From contig OZ038531.1 in assembly GCA_964036665.1 (NCBI GenBank), forward strand, positions 17,112,168 to 17,176,167: 64,000 nt of DNA, given 5' to 3'. The position numbers were made by a program, and so were the translations under genes. The stretch's first letter is position 1; each line of letters begins with the position of its first letter. Of the stretch, positions 30,311-41,879 are shown one piece after another. Under the pieces are notes generated by a model that saw only the letters and a program-made list of their open reading frames with translations, ran no database searches and was not told where the DNA came from. This DNA comes from Gordius sp. MW1 (taxonomy: Eukaryota > Nematomorpha > Gordioida > Gordea > Gordiidae).

Positions 30311-31346
30311 GAAGAGAACTTTACCCCTGTTTAATAATAATATTTTTTCTATTTTTTTATAAAGCATATATATTCTAATTAAAATTAAACAAATTGATTA
30401 GGGTTTTATCTACGAAAAATAGTTTAAAAAAACATATCGCGAGGGGGGGGGGAAAGTAGAGCGCTAAACATAAATAAAACAGAAAATAATATTTTTTAAT
30501 TTTAAACAATAATTAAATTCGTGTATACTAAATTAGAAATTTTTTATGTTGCATATATTTTTGTAATATTATTAGTTCATAATATGCATATGAATTGTAT
30601 CTAAGAAATTCTCAACTATAAAATTTAAAAACACATCAAACTTATACAAACAATTATCGAAAAATTTTATCCTTTTCATATTGACCTGCCTTTTTGTTAT
30701 TTTTTCTTTTTTAATTTAACGTCAGTTCCTTTTGGCGATTTTGTTTTAGAAAGATGGTATTATGAATGTCGCTTCATTTTTTGAACTTCTGAATTCACCC
30801 TATATTGAATACCCGTCAAAGTAGCAGAATAATGAAAAAGTAGCAGAAAAATATTTTTTTAGATAATCAAGATATTAGAATTAAATCTCAAATGGGGAGG
30901 GAATTTCTGATGTGTTCCTAACCCTAACCCTATACGGCATAATTATAGGTTAAAACTTAAATTCTATGTTAAGTCCTGACCAATCTTGATGAATTCTGAC
31001 CAATTTGGCTGCTATTTTTCTGCTACTTTGACCGGGTGCCCCTATATTTTATTAAATCATTGGAGGTTATTAAAATAATTCAGGGTAAATTCCAGCTTTG
31101 ATCAAGAAAAATTTAGATAAAAAGTAATAGCGAATAGTTTAATAAGAAAACGAAAAATATTTAGAATGAATGTGTATTTAATACAAGTTCAACAAGCTTA
31201 CGTATCCGCAAATGTTGCTCTTTATGCTCCTTAAATATACATTAAAGCGTTTAACACTTAACAGCTACCCTATCTCAGTCAATAATTTATAAAATTACAT
31301 TAAATTAAGGTGCTATGAAAGCATCCACTAATAACTGTATTAAGGT
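30311..31346. other. AT-rich spacer, nothing recognised
   Basis: No gene. CCTAACCCTAACCC at about 30919 is only about two units and is not a telomere array. A G-run of nine lies at about 30444. Confidence 0.4.
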
Positions 31347-32133
31347 GGTATCGTATCCCTTGATACGTGGATTCCCCATTTCCCCCAGCCCCTCGTAAAA
31401 TAGTGTATCTCATTCGATTAATTACAACATTTATTGTTAGATTTCTTAACATTGTCGGATCTTTTGATTTTATATCTTACACGAGAAGTGCATCTGCCTA
31501 TCAGAGGCATACTCACTGAGTAACCCCTTTTTCTGACTTTAAGTACATAGTGATACTTTTACTTTCTATTTAATTTCAGTACGCGTGTTAATTCCCCCCC
31601 CCCTCCCCAACGCCTATATATGACACGTATATGATAATACGCGAGAATGTAGTCTACGACTACATCTGCTTTCCTGGCCATGCTATTTAATGTGTAGTTG
31701 TAGTACATAGAACTTTATTCCTTTACATTTAATTCCTAGTACGCGTATGTTATTTCTTCCCCCCCCCCGACGCGCGTAAACTTATTTATTTATTTCTCCC
31801 CATATTTGATTGTTTATCAACATGAACACGCATCAGTAATTTTAATATACGCGTGTGATCGTATTAATAATTTTAATTCTTGTGTGATTTCATTTATTAT
31901 TTAATTCTCGGATACAAAATAAATTAGGTAAAATTCTAGGTAGTAAAAAGGAGTTTAATAATTTTACCCCTCTTCCTAAATGGGAAGAGGGTGTCCTTTT
32001 ATTATGCAGTTCGTTCAATATCTCCCCTTATTCCTAATCCTCATAGCTTAAATCCCATCCTGAACAAATACAAAGAGTTCATCATCTTGTTTTAGAATTA
32101 GAAATTAAGTATTGGAATGAACAAAATATAAAG
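31347..32133 (+). repeat. 5' LTR of the TRIM-like element
   Basis: 787 bp, about 2-3% different from 32720-33506 by eye, with substitutions around 31485-31500 and changes in C-run length. It contains many ACGCG words and C-runs. Confidence 0.78.
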
Positions 32134-32136
32134 AGA

Positions 32137-32148
32137 TGGTGTCAGAAG
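32137..32148 (+). other. Primer-binding site matching tRNA-Leu
   Basis: TGGTGTCAGAAG is the complement of the last 12 nt of a typical animal tRNA-Leu plus CCA. The match ends after 12 nt. Confidence 0.65.
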
Positions 32149-32707
32149 ACAAATTCTCCCACTCCTACCCTCGGAACAATCATTTAAAAATAATTTGCAA
32201 CAAATCCCCCCTTCTGCTGAATGAAATAAATCATATTCTAGAGATTAAATTCTTATAACTGGAGAAGAACAACAAACAAATTATCACCTGATGGCTTCAA
32301 AACTAACTGAAAACTAAATCGTACTCAAGCGTCAGCCATGTTAGTGCTAATAAAGCTATAGATAAGGTCGAATCTGTGCCTATGACCAGAATTGTTAAAG
32401 AAGCGGGTGTCTGCTTAATTTTCAGATGAGGGCAAGAGTTCCTCATGTATGGAGGTAAAGGCATATACAAATGCTGAGAATTCCTCATTTATGATGGATC
32501 GTAGGACAAGAGTATCCGATAACGAATGGCAATACGATTAAAGGATTATTCGTATATAATATTACGCGAGGTTAATTTTTATAATTAGTATAATATTGTT
32601 GATATATTATATTATGGCGATGATAATATGGTTTAATATTGTAAGTCAGTCGAATTTAGCAGATAGATTTTTGTCTATAAATATCCCTACCCCTGGCCCT
32701 AATTTAT

Positions 32708-32720
32708 GGAAAAAGGGAAG
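32708..32720 (+). other. Polypurine tract of the TRIM-like element
   Basis: GGAAAAAGGGAAG directly precedes the second 787-bp repeat, in the expected place for plus-strand priming. Confidence 0.6.
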
Positions 32721-33506
32721 GTATCGTATCCCTTGATACGTGGATTCCCCATTTCCCCCAACCCCTCGTAAAACAGTGTATCTCATTCGATTAATTACAA
32801 CATTTATTGTTAGATTTCTTAACATTGTCGGATCTTTTGATCTTATATCTTATACGAGAAGTAAATCGGCCTATCAGAGGCATACTCACTGAGTAACCCC
32901 TTTTCCTGACTTTAAGTACATAGTGATACTTTTACTTTCTATTTAATTTCAGTACGCGTGTTAATTCCCCCCCCTCCCCAACGCGCATATATGACACGTA
33001 TATGATAATACGCGAGAATGTAGTCTACGACTACATCTGCCTTTCCTGGCCATGCTATTTAATGTGTAGTTGTAGTACATAGAACTTTATTCCTCATTTG
33101 ATTCCTAGTACGCGTATGTTATTTCTTCCCCCCCCCCCCCCGACGCGCGTAAACTTATTTATTTATTTCTCCCCATATTTGATTGTTTATCAACATGAAC
33201 ACGCATCAGTAATTTTAATATACGCGTGTGATCGTATTAATAATTTTAATTCTTGTGTGATTTCATTTATTATTTAATTCTCGGATACAAAATAAATTAG
33301 GTAAAATTCTAGGTAGTAAAAAGGAGTTTAATAATTTTACCCCTCTTCCTAAATGGGAAGAGGGTGTCCTTTTATTATGCAGCTCGTTCAGTATCTCCCC
33401 TTATTCCTAATCCTCATAGCTAAAATCCCATCCTGAACAAATACAAAGAGTTCATCATCTTGTTTTAGAATTAGAAATTAAGTATTGGAATGAACAAAAT
33501 ATAAAG
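32720..33506 (+). repeat. 3' LTR of the TRIM-like element
   Basis: Second copy of the 787-bp direct repeat. It shares its whole length with 31347-32133, from GGTATCGTATCCCTTGATAC to the final ACAAAATATAAAG. Confidence 0.78.
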
Positions 33507-33881
33507 TGTTCATCATCGTATTTGAAAAACAGAATAGGTGGATATTCCAATCAATAAGTATTAAATATATTTAGCTCAAATTGAGGCATAAGCAAACAAT
33601 TTAGGTTAGTGGAGAGGGCCTTTTTTAATCATCTTATTTAATAGATATTCAGTTTATTTACCAAAATTATCTAAACATCTATGCAAAAGACTTCTTCTAT
33701 GTAGATAAATTTGTGAATAATTCTAATGGAAAAATAGACAAACAAATATATATATTTAGGCATATTAATAGCGGGGTTATTTGTTAAATTATCATTTTTA
33801 AAAAGATTTATAATTGTATTATTCAAAAAAAATTAAATCATATATGAATCTTATATTTTAGTATATTATAAATACGTCCAA

Positions 33882-34047
33882 AATGGGCGTAGTCAGCATT
33901 GGAATTAGAGGGGGGCAATAATGAGTTATGGAGAGTCAAAATGACCATTTTTTTATAATTTTAAGCCAAAATTTTAATAAATTCCAGCATACTTTTGGAT
34001 AGGGGGGAGCAGCCGTCTCTCCCTGTCTCCCCATGACTACGCCCATG
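33882..34047. mobile_element. MITE of the CATGGGCGTAGCC family upstream of PES1
   Basis: Ends ATGGGCGTAGTCAG and TGACTACGCCCAT are the inverted repeats. The interior shows CATTGGAATTAGAGGGGG, shared with the copies at 6010 and 61276. Its right end is 89 bp before the PES1 start codon, so it lies in the promoter or 5' UTR. 33507-33881 contains nothing recognised. Confidence 0.85.
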
Positions 34048-34136
34048 CCGTCCAATCCAAACCTATGATGTTTTTCTAAATTGAACGTGGGTATCGACTT
34101 AAGCGTCGCTTTTGTAATAAATTGACGTCATTCATT

Positions 34137-37100
34137 ATGGGGAAGGAAAAGAAAAAAGTAATATATAATAATGATCTCCTAAAGCAACCTTGTTTAGGGA
34201 CAAAGTGGTACTGCCGTAACTTATATAAACAGAAATCAGTCTTTAAAAAAGCTTCAATTGAGCCTATCTGATTTCAGGTAATAATATTTTAAAAATATTT
34301 ATATTTGGCTCTATAATTTTTGTCTTAAGTAATTGTGGAATGACAAATTTTTTTAAGTGTAGTGATTTGTTATTAATATATATACTTGTTTATTAGGCAA
34401 TTGTGTATCCTCAAAGGCATATATCCACATGAACCTAAACATCGTAACAAGCTAGATAGAGGGAAAAACATTCAGCAACCACAAACATATTACCTCCTAA
34501 AAGATATACAATATCTATCACATGAACCTTTAATTGAGAAATTTAGAGATATTAAGGTATTTGAGTCAGAGGCTATTTTGTTTTATATTATATCAGTTTG
34601 TAAGTTATTGCAATTTTTTGTTGATGTTAAATATTTTAGTTTCATCAATTAACTCACTAATTTTATTATTTTAATTTTTGAGAGAATGTCTCCTTTATTA
34701 ATGGTTTTGACCTTATTCAATTTTAACCCTCAAGAGTATTCCTAAAAATCCCGAACGCGAGAGTATTCGTGGGGTATAATTGTACCCCATTTTTAAACTT
34801 CTTATAACTTTTAAAATATTCCTTTAAAACCTTTGAAATTTTATACATATGTTTATAAAGGTCTTAAGATTGATGGTATAAATTTTGATATAAATCTAAT
34901 CAACATTACAAAACTTATTAACAATTTTCTGGACCCCCATCTTTATTTTGGTTATAGAGCTTCCCCTTATTTTACCTCTTGACATCATATACCTCAAAAT
35001 AAATCAAAATAAACGTGATTTTTTAAGAATGTTCAAAATGTATTAAAAACACAAATTGTAAAAGATATCTTCATATAAAAAAAAATACATACATTTTTTC
35101 ATATAGAAAAAAACTTACGTGCGAGTATTTGTGGGGTATATATAACAGAACCCCACAAGCTAAAAAGCTCTATATTTTAAAATGTATTAAGCCAAAACCT
35201 ATGAAATTTTCACCTAACCTAGTTCTTGATAAAATATTAAGCTACTGAAAAGGCCAGATTCATTAGATTTAAATTGCGTTTTATATTTAAATTTATAATT
35301 TGCGTGGGGTACCAAAATACCCCACGATACTCTCGAGGGTTAAAAGACTTTTTTATACTTATCTAAACTTTTCAATTAGGCTTCTTAAAACTTTACAATT
35401 TTGGTATTGAATAGGTGAAATTTTTTTATAAGCTTAGTTGTTTAATTTTTTTAATATTATTCTTAAGTTGGTAATTAATTCTAAACCAGCATCATTTTGA
35501 ATTTTGATTGTTAACTTTTCTAATTTTAATGTATTTTATACAGTGATTTTTAATAATTTAAATTATGTTCTTTGAAAAAGGTTTTCATACACAAGCTTAA
35601 AAAAAGTTTGGTCAAAAAAGATTATGCCACCGCTGAAAAATTACGTAACAATCAACCTCAAATCAAACTTGATCACATTGTTAAAGAAAGGTATTTATTG
35701 ACAAAAAATATTTTATTCTTTTATAAATAATAATAGGTATCCAAATTTTATTGATGCTGTAAGAGATATGGATGATTGTTTAACCTTGTGTGCCCTTTTC
35801 TCAAGACTTCCCAAATCTAAAAAACTTAAATCTGACACTATTCTTCTATGTAGAAGATTAATGGGTAAAATGGCATTTTTTATTTTTGTAAAATTTCTTT
35901 AAATTCTTAAAAATAAACATATGTATATTTATTTAATATAGTGGAATTTATGAACTACGTCATAAATACCCAGGCACTTAGAAAAGTAATTATCTTAAAA
36001 ATAAAATTATTAAATACTTTGTCTAAGGATATTTAAAAATTTTGATTTGTTTTATATATGGTTTATAGGTATTCCTTTCCATCAAAGGCATTTATTACCA
36101 GGTTGAAATCATGGGGCAAACAATTACATGGATAACTCCTTATGAGTTTCCTATTACAGTAAAATCAATTATATCAACATACATACTTATAATTTATGTT
36201 ATAATATATATGGCTATCTAATTCACAATTTATTAAACTAAGGTTTATCTATGCAAACTAAAACACGATTAATTAATTGATTTATTAAATTACTTAAATT
36301 TTTTTCTTATATTTTTAATGATTTTGGTATGGTTAAAATGATTATTTAGAATAATGCCGAGGTTGATTTTAAAATTATGAGCACCTTTGTACGCTTCTAC
36401 ACATACATGCTTGGATTCGTTAATTACAAATTGTACGTCGACAACAACTATATTTATCCACCAAAAGTAATGCAGATTGAGTGCTATTTTGTTTAAGCAA
36501 TCATTTAAATAAGAAAATTGTTTTCATTGTTGGTCGTTTCATATCAATGAATAAAGTGAGGGGGGGTAAGGGTTCCTATATTTAGAGTAAGAATTTTATG
36601 AGATCTGAAGTTTTAGGAGTTATTTTTTGTTTGCATTGGCTCATTCCCTCTGACTGAATAATCTAACCCTTCCCCCCCCCCTTTCTTTATCCAAATATTA
36701 ACATACTTAACTTGCGTGCAAAACTAATTTATAAATGAAATAATAACTAAGCCCCATTATAGGAAACACCATTTCTATGCCTTGGCCACGCTCTGAGTTA
36801 ACTGCATTTCTTGAATCATACATAAATATTGATATCAGACAAGTTTTTTAAAGTGAGACTAGGGTTTTCAATAAAGGGTTTTGCATGTGTTTATGCTTCC
36901 CTTAAATGCAACGCATATAAACATCTCTAAATATTTTTAATTTATGTAAAAATATATGTTATGTATCTTTGCCTCAACATATGTATTAAGGGTTATATTG
37001 TATCATGGGTGTAGTCAGCACTTGGATTAGAAGGGGGCAATAATGATTTAGGGAAGGGGGGAAAATGATCATTCTTTGAAATTTTAGCCCTAGTTTTATT

Positions 37101-40100
37101 AAAATTTAATTAATTTTTGGATTTAGAGGGGGGCAACCACCCCTCCCTGCCCCCCTGGCTACGCCCATGGATTTTATTATAATATATTTGTGTATTTTTT
37201 ATTCAACAGCTTACCCGAGCCCACCCTACAAATAGCATTGATGATGAGATCGGCATGTACATCCAGCTAGACAGTGGGGTGGAAAGGTTGGGCAGTTTTA
37301 TTGAGAGCATTCAAACTATAGACAACGAAAAAATTGACATGGATATGGACGTCATCCCCTTGTCAGCAGTATAATTGACATGACTTTAATTTATGTATTA
37401 AGTGTGAAAAAAGAGGTTTTTTCAGTTTGTTTTAGGCGGAACTTCTTATAAATGGATCACAAATCTTTCTTTCTGGCATAGTTTTAATAAACGTTAAAAA
37501 TTTGAAGTCTTTTTTATACATAATTGAAGTGGTTTGTATAAGCATGCTTGTTTTTTATTCTGTGCATTTTCTATTTTAAGCATAACGCTATTAAAGAACA
37601 AAAAAATTTTGTTTATCCACTATTGCTTTTTTTATTTGCTTTGCCTTTAATCACCTCGAATAACTTAATTATGAAATGTATGATAACGAATTAACTATTT
37701 TTCGTAAAAACATGATTAGCATTTTGTGATTTTTTGTCCTCAGGATAATTCAGAGGAGATTGAACGAGAAAAGATGGCTTACATGGAGGAATATAAAAAA
37801 TTACAAGATTTGAAAAATTTGTTCAAAAGCCTCAAGTTTTTCTTGAATCGAGAAGTCCCAAAAGAATCACTCACCTTCGTTATTAGGTTTTTAAAATAAT
37901 TAAAGTTTTTATATTGTATACAAAGATTTTCGATATAAATTTTTGATTGATTTGTTGGAATTTAATTTTGAGAATTTTAACATTTATAAATTAAATTTGG
38001 ACTAGTTCATCAATTAATGTTACTCAATTTAAAATACCACCTGTTTTGCCCATTTCTCAGTGTTATAGAAGCAAAAATTAAGAAATTTTAGAATTTTGAT
38101 TTTTTTGTTTAATAACACTTTATTTTATTTCAATTTATTTTATGCAATTTTACTATCCTAATTTATGGAATAGGTGTTTTAATGGAGAGGTGTCTTGGGA
38201 TCCCAAGGGTGGAATAGGTAGTAAATATCCCGAAACTGAAGAAACAATAACACATCACATAATCGATAGACCGAATCCGGCCATGCCCTATCGTAATAGG
38301 TATAGTCGTTATATTTTTTAACTAATGGCCTTTTAAAACGACCTAACTCATGAAACTGCTCCAGTGTATAATTTTTATTTGTATACACATTTTTGGACCA
38401 ACTTTTTAACTTGTTTGGCTGTTTTATGTATACCGACGAGAAATAAATTTTTAAAATTTTATAAAATTGAATTTCCCAAGCATGTGTGTTTTATATGGGG
38501 AGATTCATAAAACACGTATATGTTGAAGTCAGTCAGAGAATAAATAATTAAATGTGGGAAACTCATTATGGAATAGAATTATTTGTTTATAAGTTTCAGG
38601 GAAAAAATTGACATGTCTAATAAGCCCATGAAAGAAATAACTATATGTTCTTATACATTTTTGCCTTAAATTTGCGATTACTTTCGATATACCAAATCTT
38701 ATTCACTTTAATATTTCTAAAAATTGCGTTTCCCGAGACTAATGATAAATCTTTTAATTGCTATGCAATTTGTGGTAACTTTCAAGTTATACATACATAT
38801 CCTAAGCATATACACTTTTATAAAATTATAGATTAAAGTATGAATTATATTTGTCAATTTTATGTAAATCTCATTGCTTTTTACATATTTAATTTCTTCC
38901 TTTTACATCTTTTAAGATTTTACGTGCAACCGCAATGGGTATACGATTGCGTAAATGCGGGGCAAATATTGCCCGTTCAACCCTATTTTCCCGGGGCAGA
39001 ATTACCCCCACATTTATCTCCTTTCGTGGTTGAAAAGGAAGGGGACTATATACCTCCCGAAAGGTTAGAGGCAGGACAACAAACGTCAGCAATGGAAGAA
39101 AATGTTAAAAATCATTCTAAGGCCTTGGGTATTAACTTATGAGATAGTTTTGGCTTAAATCGAAGCAAACTAATTTTTTATAAGGTTTTATTAGTGGTTT
39201 GCACAGAATCTAATTGCTGAGCCTGTCCAATGTGCACCTTTGATTTGTGAAGCGAGCTAAGTAAACAGGTCATTTAATTTTAGGTTCCCTATTGTATGAT
39301 AAGTAGTGTTGTAAAATTCTGAGCTTTTTTTAAGGAGCAATTAAAAAATAGACTGAAATTAACATTTTTATGTTGTAAAAGAGTTTCGTCAGTCTAGGAC
39401 AAAAAATTGGGGGGCCAAAAATGTTTATTATTATGGGGTTCGTTCCTCTTCACCATTTTAATACCAAATTTATTTGTGCCTGTTGTTTTTTTCATGTATT
39501 TGAAGGCCTGAATAATACTTTAGGTCGGGTGCGAAAGCGTCCAACAATTAACATTAGAGTTTTATTCACATTTTGAAAATTTAAAGATAAGCTGTGTTTG
39601 ATATTCTAATTAGCGATCCATCTTTTTTTAGCAGTGAAAACCAAACAGATTAAAGAACCAGTCAAGAAAAAGGCTAAAACGATTTCCGAGGATTCTGCCA
39701 TAGAATCTGACGGTGACAAAGGTACTTGTTTTAAGTGAATGAAAAGTATTTGTCCATCTATAATTTGACTTCTAGCTTATATTCGATTTTGCAGCAAAGA
39801 ATTTTTTAATTAGTTTGAGGCTGTTGTAAAATTAGATTGGATTAGAAATTAAGGTTTTTTTTATTGTTTGTTTTAAATCTGTGAGTGATAGAATTTGTAG
39901 GCTTATTAATAGGATATAAAGAAGGAGCTTTTTTACTTTTTAAGAATAACTTTTTTGGGTTGTCCTTTTAATAAAAATTAATTATTTGGTCTCCCTCATA
40001 ATGGTGCCTTGAAATATGGAAAGTTTAAAAATGATATTTTGTTCGCATATTCCTTTACTTTTATGAGATAAACTCTCATTAATTTATACTAAATCCGACT

Positions 40101-40659
40101 TACAGGAAAAAGTTTAAGCTAAATATTCTCTTATACTTGGTTAGATGGTTTGGAAAACGAGACTGAAGAGAAGCCCAAACACAAGGTATATCATTTGCCT
40201 TCCCAAATAAATTTGCCATATAGATTGCTTTGACTATCATCACCAATAAATTAATATGTTATAAAAATTTATTTTTTTTTGCCTTTTAAAAAAAGAAAAA
40301 ACGTTCGGTCGAAAAGGGAGTTATGAGGGCAGAAAACGCTTTACTCAAACCGAAATCGGCTACGCAAAGTCAAACGCCGATGGATGAGGGGAAAGAGGAG
40401 AAAAAGCTGAGGGAAATGATGATCACGAAAAAATATAAGAGACTATACGGCAAAATTCGTCGGTCCGAACAGCTCAAGAAAAAAGAGGTATTTTCAATTT
40501 TATTAGTGTTTTTAATTTTGTGCCTTACTACATATATTTCTAAATAATTTTTAATGGTTATAACCCAATTGTAACATTTTTTACATGTTCCTTTTTAAGG
40601 TATCGACGTTGAAGGCTAAACGTGCCAGGTACGAAGCAAAAAAGGGAGAATCGAAATAA
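34137..40659 (+). CDS. PES1: Pescadillo ribosome biogenesis factor (16 exons)
   Basis: Exons: 34137-34157, 34198-34277, 34397-34556, 35581-35690, 35737-35864, 35942-35985, 36069-36158, 36350-36466, 37210-37368, 37744-37886, 38174-38299, 38917-39128, 39632-39721, 40145-40185, 40296-40487, 40600-40659. They total 1773 nt, 590 aa (human 588). All introns are GT-AG and the phases join exactly. Pescadillo works in the nucleolus in the PeBoW complex with BOP1 and WDR12, needed for processing 27S/32S pre-rRNA and making the 60S subunit. N-terminal Pescadillo domain (~5-285) with [12 protein letters not shown] and [13 protein letters not shown] domain ~330-415 with G-E-V-S-W-D and the conserved Trp in Q-P-Q-W-V-Y-D. 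Then H-L-S-P-F-V and a lysine-rich tail with [11 protein letters not shown]. The acidic linker is shorter than in vertebrates. The start gives M-G-K-E-K-K-K, typical of the family. Confidence 0.96.
34723..35343. mobile_element. piggyBac-like MITE in PES1 intron 3
   Basis: Flanked by TTAA on both sides (34723-34726 and 35340-35343), the piggyBac target duplication. Terminal inverted repeats are CCCTCAAGAGTAT and ATACTCTCGAGGG, with one mismatch. Subterminal GTGGGGTA motifs recur several times in both orientations (34773, 35132, 35303, and inverted at 35319). There is no transposase. It lies 166 bp after exon 3. Confidence 0.85.
37004..37169. mobile_element. MITE of the CATGGGCGTAGCC family in PES1 intron 8
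   Basis: Ends CATGGGTGTAGTCAG and CTGGCTACGCCCATG. It shares the GGGGGCAATAATGATTTAGGG block. It ends 40 bp before exon 9. Confidence 0.87.
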
Positions 40660-40717
40660 TTTAGAGAATATACGTTGAAATTTGGAAATTTGAATCAATG
40701 CGATTTACAGTGTTCTC

Positions 40718-40723
40718 AATAAA
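40718..40723 (+). terminator. Polyadenylation signal of PES1
   Basis: AATAAA lies 59 nt after the PES1 stop codon, a normal short 3' UTR position. Confidence 0.65.
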
Positions 40724-40889
40724 AAGATTATTTGCTTGTGTATGCTACTTTTAAAATTTTGTATTTGTAAATGCTTAAAATTGGGAGGGGGAGGGGGTTA
40801 ATTTTACCATTTCTTACATTTTGGCTTTTAAACACCTATACTAAGCATATTCTTGCGCTAAAACAACATTGGGGGGGGGGCATAAACCT

Positions 40890-41465
40890 TCTCGGATATG
40901 CACAAACGAGAGGCAAAAGCCTCTCCTTATATAAACTATGGGAGGAGACAGAAAGAGTATTTGAAGAAACTGTTTGGAAAACGGTATAGTTAGGGAGTAA
41001 TGTCAGACAATTTGGAGTACCCAAAAGTAGAGAGAGTTTTAAATACCTCGCCCCGATGCGGCAATAAGAGGGACGTTGAGCCAAGAAATATTATGCAGGG
41101 CTTCATACTTAAGGTGTAATGTGGGACAAGAATATGCCAATCTAATTGAAATCAACTCTCACGTGTTTTGTACGTGGTGTTGTTAGGCATTAAGTGGTAA
41201 GGAATTTAAGTAATATGTAGAACTTCGCAGCAAAAGTGGATTTTTAAGTGATGGCTGACATGATAAATTAAAATCGTCTGGAACACACCAAGAAGGAGTG
41301 TGAGTTATAAAAATAAAAAGTTTTGGACATCAAGTTGCATAGAAGAGAGGAAGAGGACGGCCGTGTATTACGCGGGAAGGGCAAGTTGACAAAGGAAATA
41401 AAATGATCCAGACTTGAGCGTTACTCGAACAAGAATGAAAAAAGTGATCAAGTAAGACTGCAAAT
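40890..41465 (+). pseudogene. RTE-like LINE 3' fragment (decayed)
   Basis: Broken frames resemble the region after the RT core through to the C-terminus, with a K-Y-L-type segment near 41040 and R-E-E-E-D-G-R-like sequence near 41350. It shares its end with 30120-30310. There are many stops. It ends at the HINE-like copy D. Confidence 0.55.
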
Positions 41466-41879
41466 GCTCCAATCTATAGAGCGAAATGTTTATAAAAACT
41501 CGGGCCTTCGGCCCTCGTGGGAAGGGGGGACGACTCATCTTTACTTCGTATTAATGTATCATATTTGCTATGCAATTTATGGGCGAGAAAGGTGGGAAGG
41601 GGCGAGAATGCCTATAGGGGGGTATTAAATGCCTAATGATTAATTAATTATTTATACAAATTTTCCATTATAGGCAAAATGTAATATAGGCAAGGGTTAG
41701 GGTTAGATTTAGTGTTTGCATCTAGTTGCGTATTACATTAGTTTTTATGGCCTTTAGTGATTATGGGTCTAACAAACATTATATTATAAAACAACACAAT
41801 GTTAAGAATTTGCAGAATTGTTGGGAGAAATTTTTTGTTGAATTTGAACAATTTTTAATTAAAAAAATCAAAAATTTGG

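Larger units (their letters stand above)
31347..33506 (+). mobile_element. Short non-coding LTR retrotransposon (TRIM/LARD-like)
   Basis: Two direct repeats of 787 bp (31347-32133 and 32720-33506) flank a 586-bp interior. Just after the first repeat is TGGTGTCAGAAG (32137-32148), complementary to the 3' end of tRNA-Leu including CCA. Just before the second is the purine run GGAAAAAGGGAAG (about 32708-32720). That is the layout of an LTR retrotransposon. The interior codes for nothing recognisable. No clear target-site duplication and no TG...CA ends were found, so the exact LTR limits are uncertain. Confidence 0.72.

Noticed and set aside
38889-39092. Minus-strand ORF over the PES1 C-terminal region
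   Set aside because: Antisense shadow of PES1 exon 12.
39129-39142. TGA at 39140 taken as the PES1 stop codon
   Set aside because: A GT donor at 39129 splices in phase to 39632, and four further exons match the conserved basic C-terminus of pescadillo.
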